Positions 1 through 6,589 of a DNA stretch of 7,597 nt are shown here, in pieces; the stretch's first letter is position 1, and every line of letters begins with the position of its first letter. The stretch comes from Hyphomicrobiaceae bacterium (GTDB lineage: Bacteria; Pseudomonadota; Alphaproteobacteria; Rhizobiales; Hyphomicrobiaceae). Under the pieces are notes generated by a model. It was not told the DNA's origin. It saw only the letters and a program-made list of their open reading frames with translations, and ran no database searches. The stretch covers positions 1 through 7,597 of the forward strand of contig JABSQE010000167.1 in assembly GCA_013214245.1 (NCBI GenBank). The letters run 5' to 3'. A program made the position numbers and the translations under genes.

Positions 1-532
1 CCTGTCGGTAGATCTTTATTTCACTATCTCTAGGGATAGCTTCTAGCAATTCGACCTTATAATTTTCACCTAGTTGTCTGAAGTGTTGTTTAGCTTTGTC
101 TCGTGACCAAATTTCTTTGGTGAATGGGATATTGTGTTTAATAATCTCACCCATTCGTTCTTCGATTAGAGTAAAATCTTCAGGGCTAAATGGTGTATCT
201 CGAGCAAAATCGTAATAAAAACCATTATCAATAACCGGTCCAATTGCAACTTGTGTGCCTGGGAAAAGATCTTGAACGGCCTCGGCTAAAACGTGCGCGC
301 AGTCATGGCGTATAAGCTCAAGAGCCTCCTTATCATCACGAGTAACGATTTTTATTGTGGCATCGTAATTTATGGGATCAGCCAAATCAGTTAATACGTT
401 ATTTATAACTATTGCCACGGCTTTTTTAGCGAGAGATTTTGAAATCGTGGCGGCTATTTCAACGCCAGTAACGCCCGCTTCATACGAACGCTCAATGCCG
501 TTAGGAAAAGTCAAAGTTACAAGTGACACCAT
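1..532 (-). CDS. thrS: Threonyl-tRNA synthetase, N-terminal part (cut by window edge)
   Basis: This enzyme charges tRNA-Thr with threonine in the cytoplasm and edits mischarged Ser-tRNA-Thr. I translated 177 codons from the ATG at 532; the family is usually about 640 residues, so only the first quarter is present and the C-terminus lies left of the window. Residues 1 to about 63 form the TGS domain (begins MVSLVTLTFPNGIE). The N2 editing domain follows, with its conserved histidine pair visible in RHDCAHVLAEA (H76 and H80), then the family stretch FPGTQVAIGPVIDNGFYYDF. The start is supported by a Shine-Dalgarno-like GAGAGGA at 537-543, four bases upstream. It reads away from a 1.4-kb gene-free stretch, so its promoter should lie just right of 543. 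No frameshift or stop is seen in the part present. Confidence 0.95.
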   Translation of the reverse strand, partial: MVSLVTLTFPNGIERSYEAGVTGVEIAATISKSLAKKAVAIVINNVLTDLADPINYDATIKIVTRDDKEALELIRHDCAHVLAEAVQDLFPGTQVAIGPVIDNGFYYDFARDTPFSPEDFTLIEERMGEIIKHNIPFTKEIWSRDKAKQHFRQLGENYKVELLEAIPRDSEIKIYRQ

Positions 533-536
533 TGAA

Positions 537-543
537 TCCTCTC
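537..543 (-). promoter_or_regulatory. Ribosome binding site of thrS
   Basis: GAGAGGA on the minus strand ends four bases before the ATG at 532. It fixes the thrS start and shows that this genome still uses Shine-Dalgarno pairing. Confidence 0.7.
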
Positions 544-613
544 ACTCACTGCATACCAAGCAGGTAAGATTGCCAAGTTGTTGAATAATTTTATTATGCT
601 ATGCGCCAATCTC

Positions 614-627
614 GAGAACGCATTCTC
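614..627. repeat. Operator-like inverted repeat upstream of thrS
   Basis: GAGAA-CGCA-TTCTC is a perfect 5-bp inverted repeat with a 4-base spacer; the surrounding 18 bases match their own reverse complement at 14 positions. It lies about 80 bases upstream of the thrS ATG, where a regulator could bind. A CATAAT -10-like hexamer lies at 593-598 on the minus strand, but no good -35 partner was found. Function is unproven. Confidence 0.3.
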
Positions 628-723
628 AATATTAAATGGCAAAATCATTTACACTCTTACATAGCTGTGAGCAACATTCTTACAAAAATAGTCACACTAA
701 CACTTACGTAAAGCTTTGCAAAG

Positions 724-770
724 TACAATTTAACCTATAATTGTATTAGTTAATCTCTTAACTTTTTCTT
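724..770 (+). repeat. Two adjacent short hairpins followed by a T-rich run
   Basis: TACAATT (724-730) pairs with AATTGTA (739-745) across 8 bases. Immediately after it AGTTAA (748-753) pairs with TTAACT (758-763) across TCTC and is followed by TTTTCTT. The second hairpin has the outline of an intrinsic terminator on the plus strand, but each stem contains a single G-C pair and no plus-strand gene precedes it, so it may be chance in AT-rich DNA. Confidence 0.3.
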
Positions 771-843
771 GCAAGTGAACTCACTGAATTGGGTAAAAAG
801 AGAGCTACGTGCGCGTTTAATGCTTTTTTAGACACTGCTTAAG

Positions 844-907
844 TTTAGATTTGTCTAATTATAAATCCTATAAGGTGTGATATGAAGTTTTAGTAGACTA
901 ATCTAAA
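844..907. repeat. Long inverted repeat, 13 of 14 paired, 36-base loop
   Basis: TTTAGATTTGTCTA (844-857) is complementary to TAGACTAATCTAAA (894-907) at 13 of 14 positions, the exception being T852 opposite T899. This is the strongest inverted repeat I found in the gene-free region. It is not flanked by an obvious target-site duplication, so a miniature transposon is not supported. It could be a remnant, a protein-binding site or the stem of an unrecognised RNA. Confidence 0.55.
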
Positions 908-1037
908 TGATAGCTTACTTATCATGGTTTGTTAATCCAAGTTTGCACTTGATCATGGAGTTTAATTGCTGATGCATATAAGTGGGATAGTAGGGTGTTA
1001 ATGCAGCATCATTTGATTAACTGTTTTCAATAAAGTA

Positions 1038-1051
1038 GGCTTGTACAAGCC
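1038..1051. repeat. Perfect 14-bp palindrome
   Basis: GGCTTGTACAAGCC equals its own reverse complement and is GC-rich compared with its surroundings. One such palindrome is expected about every two windows of this size by chance, so on its own it is weak evidence for a binding site. A related element, CTTGC-T-GCAAG, also preceded by TAGG, lies at 1129-1139. Confidence 0.4.
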
Positions 1052-1922
1052 ATATACTGAACTCATTTCACTAATATGTCCTTATGTTTTTGACTAAATT
1101 TTAAGATTTCTATTTTTAGTGTTTTAGGCTTGCTGCAAGAGGAAACAGAATACAGAGTTCTTCATGCATAAATTTAACAATGCTTCGAATAAACTTGCAC
1201 GATCTGTTTGTGGGAAGGAATAACTCTGTTTAATTAATTCAACAGCAGAAAGTAAGTATAGCTCATATTATATTTACAATGTCATTCAAGAAATACTGAG
1301 ACTGCGGCAGAATTTTAGAACAGTGTCAAAATTAAAGTTGTAAATTTAATTACACTTATTTATATTAGTGCTAATTCTCTTTTCAATTCATAATTCCATT
1401 TAACTATTATTTTTTTTCTTACTCACACCTCCGAAATATTGACCAGCATAATTAACTTAGACTTAAAAGTGAGCGTATTTATAATTCCTCATGATTGAGA
1501 GCCTTATAAGTAAACAGTTCCGTTGTAAGAATTATTGACAGAAGTCTTAACTTTAATAAGTTGTAATATATCAGTCGATCTCAGATATGTTCTAGCTGTA
1601 TTTTCTACAGTGCTAATAACTGTAAAGATTTTTAAAGCCTATAATTTCTATTACGTACATTAATAAAAACGCTCACGGTAATATGCTTAGCTTTTCAGCT
1701 CTAAATCCTCATAAAATAATGGATCTGTTGTGTTAAAGCCTAGTAACTTTGATGCAGTAATTTTCGCAATGCGTCTGGAACATACTTTGGACATAAAAAC
1801 AATAATGAGAAAAGCAGTCTAAAAGTGTTAATGTGCCCGACACTGCATTTGCTAGCTTATAATGTTTATTAGGTAATTAAAGCAGTTTTAAACTTTACTC
1901 ACATGGTGGTAATAGGGCTGAA

Positions 1923-2579
1923 TTACGAGTTATTATCGTCCGCTGGTAAGCTATATTTTTTTAATAAGCTCATTTGTGAAATTGCGAAGATGGCAGTTAT
2001 AGGCATAACGCCCCACAACTTAAAACTGCTCCAGAACTCTGTAGAAAAATTGCGCCATATAATCTCATTTAGAATAGCAAGGAAAACAAAAAAATAAGCC
2101 CACCTTAGTGAAAGTTTTTGCCACCCTTCGTCTTGCAATTTATACACTTCGCCAAGTATGTATTTGATGAGAGAGCACCTCATTATGAGGCCACCAAACA
2201 AAATAGAGGCGAACAATAAATTGCAAATAGTAGGCTTTATTTTTATAAAAATTTCTTCCTGATAAACTAAGGTTAAACCACCAAAAATTACTACTAGTAT
2301 TCCAGAAATCAAAGGTAAGACGGGGACATAACCAAAAAATGTTCGTGATATTGTGAGTGCAATTACTGTTGTAACCATAAAAGTGGCCGTTGCCCAAAAT
2401 ATATCAATGTAAAAATAGGTAAAAAGAAATGCTATTACCGGGCCAGCTTCTAAAGCAATCTTTAATGGGTGTACTGCGCTGAGCTCTTTGTTTTGCTTTT
2501 TGTGGTTAATTTCAGAAACAGTTTTAAGCTTAACCACACTTAATCTCCGTTGGTATAAGTTTGTTGATACGGTTGACAT
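1923..2579 (-). CDS. yciB: YciB/IspZ family inner-membrane protein (septation protein A), canonical copy
   Basis: This polytopic inner-membrane protein is linked to septation and envelope integrity in proteobacteria; its biochemical role is not established. The 218 residues carry the alphaproteobacterial family pattern: EAGP (44-47), FGGLTL (99-104), FIKIKPTICNLLFA (111-124), EGWQKLSLRWAYFF (151-164), LNEIIWRNFST (170-180) and FKLWGVMP (186-193). About five to six hydrophobic segments lie near 44-58, 60-80, 86-105, 118-133, 158-174 and 185-203. The ATG at 2579 is kept as outer limit but has no clear ribosome site; a GTG at 2537 (204 residues) has GGAG seven bases upstream and is equally credible. 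It is the last gene of the dapF operon, 31 bases after the paralogue. Stop is TAA; no strong terminator follows. Confidence 0.93.
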   Translation of the reverse strand: MSTVSTNLYQRRLSVVKLKTVSEINHKKQNKELSAVHPLKIALEAGPVIAFLFTYFYIDIFWATATFMVTTVIALTISRTFFGYVPVLPLISGILVVIFGGLTLVYQEEIFIKIKPTICNLLFASILFGGLIMRCSLIKYILGEVYKLQDEGWQKLSLRWAYFFVFLAILNEIIWRNFSTEFWSSFKLWGVMPITAIFAISQMSLLKKYSLPADDNNS

Positions 2580-2610
2580 TCATATCTATAAGAATATTAA
2601 ACCACTATTA

Positions 2611-3252
2611 TTATGCAGGATGGCGTGCATCCTTCTTTGTTGGTTCTGTTGTATAACTCTTTAACATTCGTGTCATAAAATATGCGTATATACCCGACAG
2701 CGGCATAACGATAATTATTTTGAACATAACCCAAACGTTAAGACCGTCAGTGCTCCAGCCAAGAAAGTTGAAGTTTTTATCCCATGGAAAACTCAAGCGG
2801 ATGGCTTCGTTGGCGAGTGCTAATACAAAGAATAAAATAATAAAACTTCTTGTAAACTTATTCCAACCTTCTGAAGTGTAATGAAAGGTCTTTTCAAACG
2901 TATATTTAAAAAAGTTTTTCTGAGTAGCTAATCCTACTGTAAGAAATAAAGCAAATACTCCGTTAAATAGCGTAACTTTTAATTGAACCCACATGGGGTC
3001 TTTTGTGTAAAGAGATATCGCTGAAAACACTAACGTAATACCACCGGCTATGAGAGCAAATACTGGCAAACGGTTCAATAATATTTTCATAGTAGCTAAC
3101 GCAATCATAGTAGTAATGATAAGCGACCATATACCGGCCGTGACTCCTAAAACGGCATTGATGACAAACAGTGTTGCAAGCGGGCCGAATTCACTAAGAA
3201 GATTAACAGTCTGTTCAGCGTTGAACGGATATCTATGTAAAATCCATTTCAT
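2611..3252 (-). CDS. Divergent YciB/IspZ-family paralogue
   Basis: The 213-residue membrane protein lies directly upstream of canonical yciB and aligns with it end to end: EFGPLATLFV (21-30), a segment at 70-82 matching the neighbour's GGLTL region, LKVTLFNGVFALFL (91-104), SEGWNKFTRSF (127-137), LALANEAIRLSF (144-155) and a C-terminal block FKIIIVMPLSGIYAY. It differs at family-defining spots: FSAISL replaces FGGLTL, VQLKVT replaces IKIKPT, and about nine extra residues occur near 160-170 (KNFNFLGWST). It is probably a duplicate that has taken another role; function unknown. Start: the ATG at 3252 has GGATGGA six bases upstream, better than the ATG five codons earlier at 3267, which lacks a ribosome site. 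It lies 37 bases after ftsY. Stop is TAA. Confidence 0.82.
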   Translation of the reverse strand: MKWILHRYPFNAEQTVNLLSEFGPLATLFVINAVLGVTAGIWSLIITTMIALATMKILLNRLPVFALIAGGITLVFSAISLYTKDPMWVQLKVTLFNGVFALFLTVGLATQKNFFKYTFEKTFHYTSEGWNKFTRSFIILFFVLALANEAIRLSFPWDKNFNFLGWSTDGLNVWVMFKIIIVMPLSGIYAYFMTRMLKSYTTEPTKKDARHPA

Positions 3253-3258
3253 GCTAAT

Positions 3259-3265
3259 TCCATCC
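3259..3265 (-). promoter_or_regulatory. Ribosome binding site choosing the start of the YciB paralogue
   Basis: GGATGGA lies six bases before the ATG at 3252 and overlaps the alternative upstream ATG at 3267, so it favours the shorter protein. Confidence 0.5.
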
Positions 3266-3289
3266 ATAAATATTTTTATTTAAAAAAAG

Positions 3290-4405
3290 CTAATGTGTAT
3301 CTGAGTTATCGAGTTCGATATTTTTTGGTTGCGCAATGGCTAGTGCAAATTCTTTAGCATCGAATGGTGCTAAATCTTCAACACCTTCTCCCACACCAAT
3401 CGCATGCACAGGTATCCCATACTGTGCTGCAATTGCAACAATAATACCACCACTAGCCGTGCCATCAAGTTTTGTCATTATTAAACCTGTTATGCCAGCG
3501 CGATCTCGAAACGCCTCAACTTGCCTAAGAGCATTTTGCCCGGTGGTTGCATCGACAACTAAAAGCACGTCATGCGGTGCAGTAGCATCTACCTTTCGAA
3601 TTACACGGATAATTTTCCCTAATTCATCCATAAGCTCTTTTTTGTTATGAAGACGCCCTGCAGTATCCATCATGAGTATGTCAATGTTTTGTTCTTTGGC
3701 TTTTGTAAGAGCATCAAAGCCAAGGCTCGCTGAGTCTGCACCGGCATTACGGTGTGCAACCTCACAACCAACTCTATCGCCCCAAATTTGAAGCTGCTCA
3801 ATTGCAGCGGCTCGAAATGTATCTCCAGCAACTAAAAGAACTTTTCTTCCCTCAGAACAATATTTTGCAGCTAATTTACCTATGGTTGTTGTTTTTCCAG
3901 TTCCATTGACACCAACTACTAAAATCACATGCGGTTTACGAGATGCAACGATATCGAGCTTTTGCGCAACAGGTTCTAGAATAATTTCAATTTCATTCGC
4001 TAAAACTTCGAGTACTTCTTTTGGTGATATAGTTTTATCATAGCGGTTGGATGAAAGATGGTCGACAATACGTGCGGTAGTCTCAATCCCTAGGTCCGCT
4101 TGTATTAATAGATCTTCAAGATCTTCAAAACTTTCTGAGTCTAGTTGACGCTTTGCGAAAACTTGAGAAATTCCCTCTGATAGACTCGCAGATGTTTTTG
4201 CAAGGCCTGACTTGAGACGTTGAACCCAATTTCTTTTAGATCCGATAAATCTACTTTTGATGGTCTGATCTATCTTAGTCATGCTTTCATTGTCATAAGG
4301 AGTATCTTGTAGCATATCCTTTCTAAGAGAATTATCTTCTATTGACCCAGGATCGTTGGATTTGAAAAAACGATCAAGTAAATTGGTTTTTTTTTTCTTA
4401 ATCAT
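3290..4405 (-). CDS. ftsY: Signal recognition particle receptor FtsY
   Basis: FtsY is the membrane-associated SRP receptor GTPase that docks ribosome-SRP complexes at the inner membrane and hands them to the translocon. From the ATG at 4405 it has 371 residues: a short charged N-terminal region (about 1-60), the N domain (about 60-150) and the GTPase domain with G1 GVNGTGKTT (165-173), the insertion-box motif DTFRAAAIEQL (195-205), G3 DTAGR (247-251), G4 TKLDG (311-315) and GVGEGVEDL (337-345). One oddity is GTASGG after G4, where the family nearly always has Lys or Arg in place of Ser. The start at 4405 shares a base with the mtaB stop (TAATG) and has GGAG eight bases upstream (4414-4417); an in-frame ATG at 4429 would add eight residues. 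A run of ten A lies at codons 3-7. Stop is TAG. Confidence 0.96.
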   Translation of the reverse strand: MIKKKKTNLLDRFFKSNDPGSIEDNSLRKDMLQDTPYDNESMTKIDQTIKSRFIGSKRNWVQRLKSGLAKTSASLSEGISQVFAKRQLDSESFEDLEDLLIQADLGIETTARIVDHLSSNRYDKTISPKEVLEVLANEIEIILEPVAQKLDIVASRKPHVILVVGVNGTGKTTTIGKLAAKYCSEGRKVLLVAGDTFRAAAIEQLQIWGDRVGCEVAHRNAGADSASLGFDALTKAKEQNIDILMMDTAGRLHNKKELMDELGKIIRVIRKVDATAPHDVLLVVDATTGQNALRQVEAFRDRAGITGLIMTKLDGTASGGIIVAIAAQYGIPVHAIGVGEGVEDLAPFDAKEFALAIAQPKNIELDNSDTH

Positions 4406-5715
4406 TATATCTGCTCCGCAAACAGGCACTTTTTATCGTGTTTTGTAATTTTCATACGGACTATAGTGCCCGGTGTAATTGCACTCTGATCACAATTCAT
4501 AATCTTTACTGGAGCAAATTGCGGCGTGAGTCCTCTAGCGTTTTTCTCTAATAAAACATCGTGTACTAATCCCTCCTGAGAGTCAAAAAATTCTGCTAAT
4601 TTAATTGCAGCTTTACTACGTAAAGATCTCGAGCGCTGCTTGATAATTTTGCGCTCTAGTTGGGGCATTTTAGCGGCAGGTGTTCCAGATCGTGATGAGA
4701 AAGGAAACACATGAAGATAAGTTAGATCACATTCGTCAACTATATCTAGCGTGGCCTGAAACATTTCTTCAGTTTCTGTCGGAAACCCTGCGATAAAGTC
4801 AGCTCAAAATATAACATCAGGTCTTAAAGTACGAATTTGTCTGCAAAAACGAATAACGTCATTCCGTCTATGACGCCGCTTCATTCGTTTTAGTATTAAA
4901 TCGTGGCCAGCCTGAATTGACAAATGCAGATGAGGCATCAAACGCGGTTCGTTCGCGATACAATCTAGCAACACCGTATCAACCTCAATGTAATCTATAG
5001 ATGATAGTCGAAGTCGCTTTAGCTCTGGAACATCACGAAGTACTTTTCGAACAAGACAGCCTAGATTAATGTCTTCTGCTAGGTCGTTGCCGTAAGAGGT
5101 AATATCTACGCCAGTTAGAACAATCTCTTTATGGCCAACCTTTAAAAGCCTGCGAATTTGAACTATAATATCAGAAGCTGGTATCGATCGTGACGGTCCG
5201 CGACTTTGAGGAACAACACAAAATGTGCAATTGTGATCGCATCCGTTCTGAATTCGTACGAAAGCTCGCGTCCGTGAGGTGGAGCTGTCTATTATGTGCG
5301 CTTTTTCTTGGCGTACACTCATAATGCTTCCAACCTGGACGTATTTATTTTTAGCTTGTTTTAAACTTAGAAATACATCAGCTTGAAGTTTTTCAGAATT
5401 ACCAATTACATGATCAACCTCAGGCATTTCGATGAACCGTTGTGGTTCGATTTGTGCAGCACATCCGGTCACTACAATTTTAGCTTTTGGAACGTCCCGT
5501 CGGTGGCTCCTAATTTTTTGAGACGCCTGACGAACAGCTTCTGCAGTTACTGCACATGTGTTTATGATCATTGTTTGGCTATTAAGCCCAGCAGCTCTGG
5601 CAAGTGTGCATATCACTTCTGATTCGCATGCGTTGAGACGACATCCTAGCGTAATAACTTCGGGTGGATCATTATTATCACCACATCTGTTTAGCTTTTG
5701 GTCTTTATTTCTCAA
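4405..5715 (-). pseudogene. mtaB: tRNA (N6-threonylcarbamoyladenosine-37) methylthiotransferase MtaB, interrupted by in-frame UGA
   Basis: MtaB is a radical-SAM iron-sulfur enzyme that adds a methylthio group to t6A37 of tRNAs reading ANN codons. The frame holds 436 positions, full family length, in one register. The N-terminal UPF0004 domain has cysteines C25 (LGCRLN), C54 (NTCAV) and C85 (GCAAQ). The radical-SAM cluster CDHNCTFC gives C159, C163 and C166. A TRAM-like C-terminus ends at 4408. Codon 304 (4804-4806) is TGA, where the family has glycine in the pattern FGADFIAGFPTET; both sides remain well conserved. Translation would yield a 303-residue protein lacking the barrel end and TRAM domain. 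It may be a recent pseudogene, a sequencing error, or read through. Start: no ATG is present; TTG at 5715 has GAGG six bases upstream within dapF, while TTG at 5727 is weaker. It overlaps dapF by 11 bases. Confidence 0.88.
4414..4417 (-). promoter_or_regulatory. Ribosome binding site of ftsY
   Basis: GGAG lies eight bases before the ATG at 4405, inside the last codons of mtaB. Together with the TAATG overlap it supports translational coupling and the 371-residue start. Confidence 0.6.
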
Positions 5716-6589
5716 CTTGCACCTCAAATTTCAACTTATCAAAAGGCAATTGCTTAATAACACCTTGATGTTCCAGCTCTGCAGGCCCGGTCATTAGTAC
5801 GCCACTATCATTTGACAACCAGGCAATATCCAAGTCACCACCTGGAAGAGACACTTTAACTCGGCGTGCCAAAGTGCCTTTTCGAACTCCACAGGCTGTT
5901 ACAGCGCAAGCAGCAGAGCCACAGGCTTTGGTTAGGCCTACGCCACGTTCCCACGTTCGAGTAATTACATGACTTGGATGTACAATTTTTGCTGTTGTTA
6001 TGTTTGCACGCTTAGAAAATATTGGATGATTTTCAAGGGTGGATCCCAGACTATCTAATGGGATATCGCAATTGTGTTCCACCCAAATAATTGCGTGCGG
6101 ATTGCCAATACTACAAACTGAAGATGAACAAGAGCTCAAATTATTATTAGGAGAAAGTTGTAATTTAACTTCGGAGGTATTGGGCACTTCACAGGATAAA
6201 GGTATATCATACCATTTAAATTTTGGCAGCCCCATGTCCACTGTAATTTTATCTTTGCTTTGAAAATTGACATTAAGAATTCCGGCGACTGTCTCGAGCC
6301 TAATTGGGTTAATACCGTCGCCAATTATTTTGGCCACACATCGTATGCCATTGCCGCAAGCTTCTGCCTCGGACCCATCATTGTTGTAGATTTGGACATA
6401 CGCAGCAATATTGATAGTTATAGACTGTCTTATGACCATTAATTGATCAAACTGGATTAGGAGATGGTTTAATAAATCGATAACGCAGGAAGCTAAAAAA
6501 TCGCCGTTATAATGTCGAATGTCTACGACAGCAATTTTATTTCCTAGACCGTTCATTATAAATAGTGGAATTTCTTTGTCTGTACTCAT
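5705..6589 (-). CDS. dapF: Diaminopimelate epimerase
   Basis: DapF converts LL- to meso-diaminopimelate, the precursor of lysine and of the peptidoglycan cross-link, in the cytoplasm without a cofactor. The 294 residues are slightly longer than the roughly 275 of E. coli DapF. The N-terminal substrate loop reads MNGLGNKI (12-19). The two catalytic cysteines are C78 in DGSEAEACGNGIRC and C223 in GVGLTKACGSAACA. GNPHA lies at 162-166, and E214-R215 before GVGLT match the residues that bind the substrate. All key residues are kept, so the protein should be active. It is the first gene of the operon, transcribed away from an 800-bp gene-free stretch. The ATG at 6589 has no clear ribosome site, and no -35/-10 pair with good spacing was found. 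Stop is TAA, overlapping mtaB. An active DapF suggests the bacterium keeps a wall or supplies lysine. Confidence 0.97.
   Translation of the reverse strand: MSTDKEIPLFIMNGLGNKIAVVDIRHYNGDFLASCVIDLLNHLLIQFDQLMVIRQSITINIAAYVQIYNNDGSEAEACGNGIRCVAKIIGDGINPIRLETVAGILNVNFQSKDKITVDMGLPKFKWYDIPLSCEVPNTSEVKLQLSPNNNLSSCSSSVCSIGNPHAIIWVEHNCDIPLDSLGSTLENHPIFSKRANITTAKIVHPSHVITRTWERGVGLTKACGSAACAVTACGVRKGTLARRVKVSLPGGDLDIAWLSNDSGVLMTGPAELEHQGVIKQLPFDKLKFEVQVEK
5722..5725 (-). promoter_or_regulatory. Ribosome binding site deciding the TTG start of mtaB
   Basis: GAGG sits six bases before TTG at 5715, inside the final codons of dapF. The other candidate TTG at 5727 has no such site, so the shorter form is preferred. 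Confidence 0.5.

Larger units (their letters stand above)
533..1922. other. Gene-free AT-rich spacer of about 1.39 kb
   Basis: No reading frame of useful length and no recognisable protein or RNA gene on either strand; stops are dense in all frames I checked. Sample lines are about 22-32% GC, below the flanking genes. The stretch lies beyond the 3' ends of the yciB operon and upstream of thrS, so it should contain the thrS promoter. It holds several inverted repeats (614-627, 724-763, 844-907, 1038-1051, 1596-1624), listed separately where worthwhile. The likeliest reading is eroded sequence of former genes in a shrinking genome; no parent gene could be recognised. Confidence 0.75.

Noticed and set aside
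372..584. 70-residue plus-strand frame
   Set aside because: Antisense shadow of thrS, whose minus-strand frame has clear family motifs.
1452..1466. TTAA-N7-TTAA, the form of an alphaproteobacterial CtrA box
   Set aside because: At this AT content about half a match is expected by chance in the spacers, and no gene start is near.
1903..2097. 64-residue plus-strand frame at the end of the spacer
   Set aside because: Most of it is antisense to the conserved C-terminus of yciB.
4405..4764. Separate small gene starting at the ATG at 4764
   Set aside because: Same frame as the rest of mtaB and continuous with its conserved sequence; it is the 3' part of the interrupted gene, not an independent gene.
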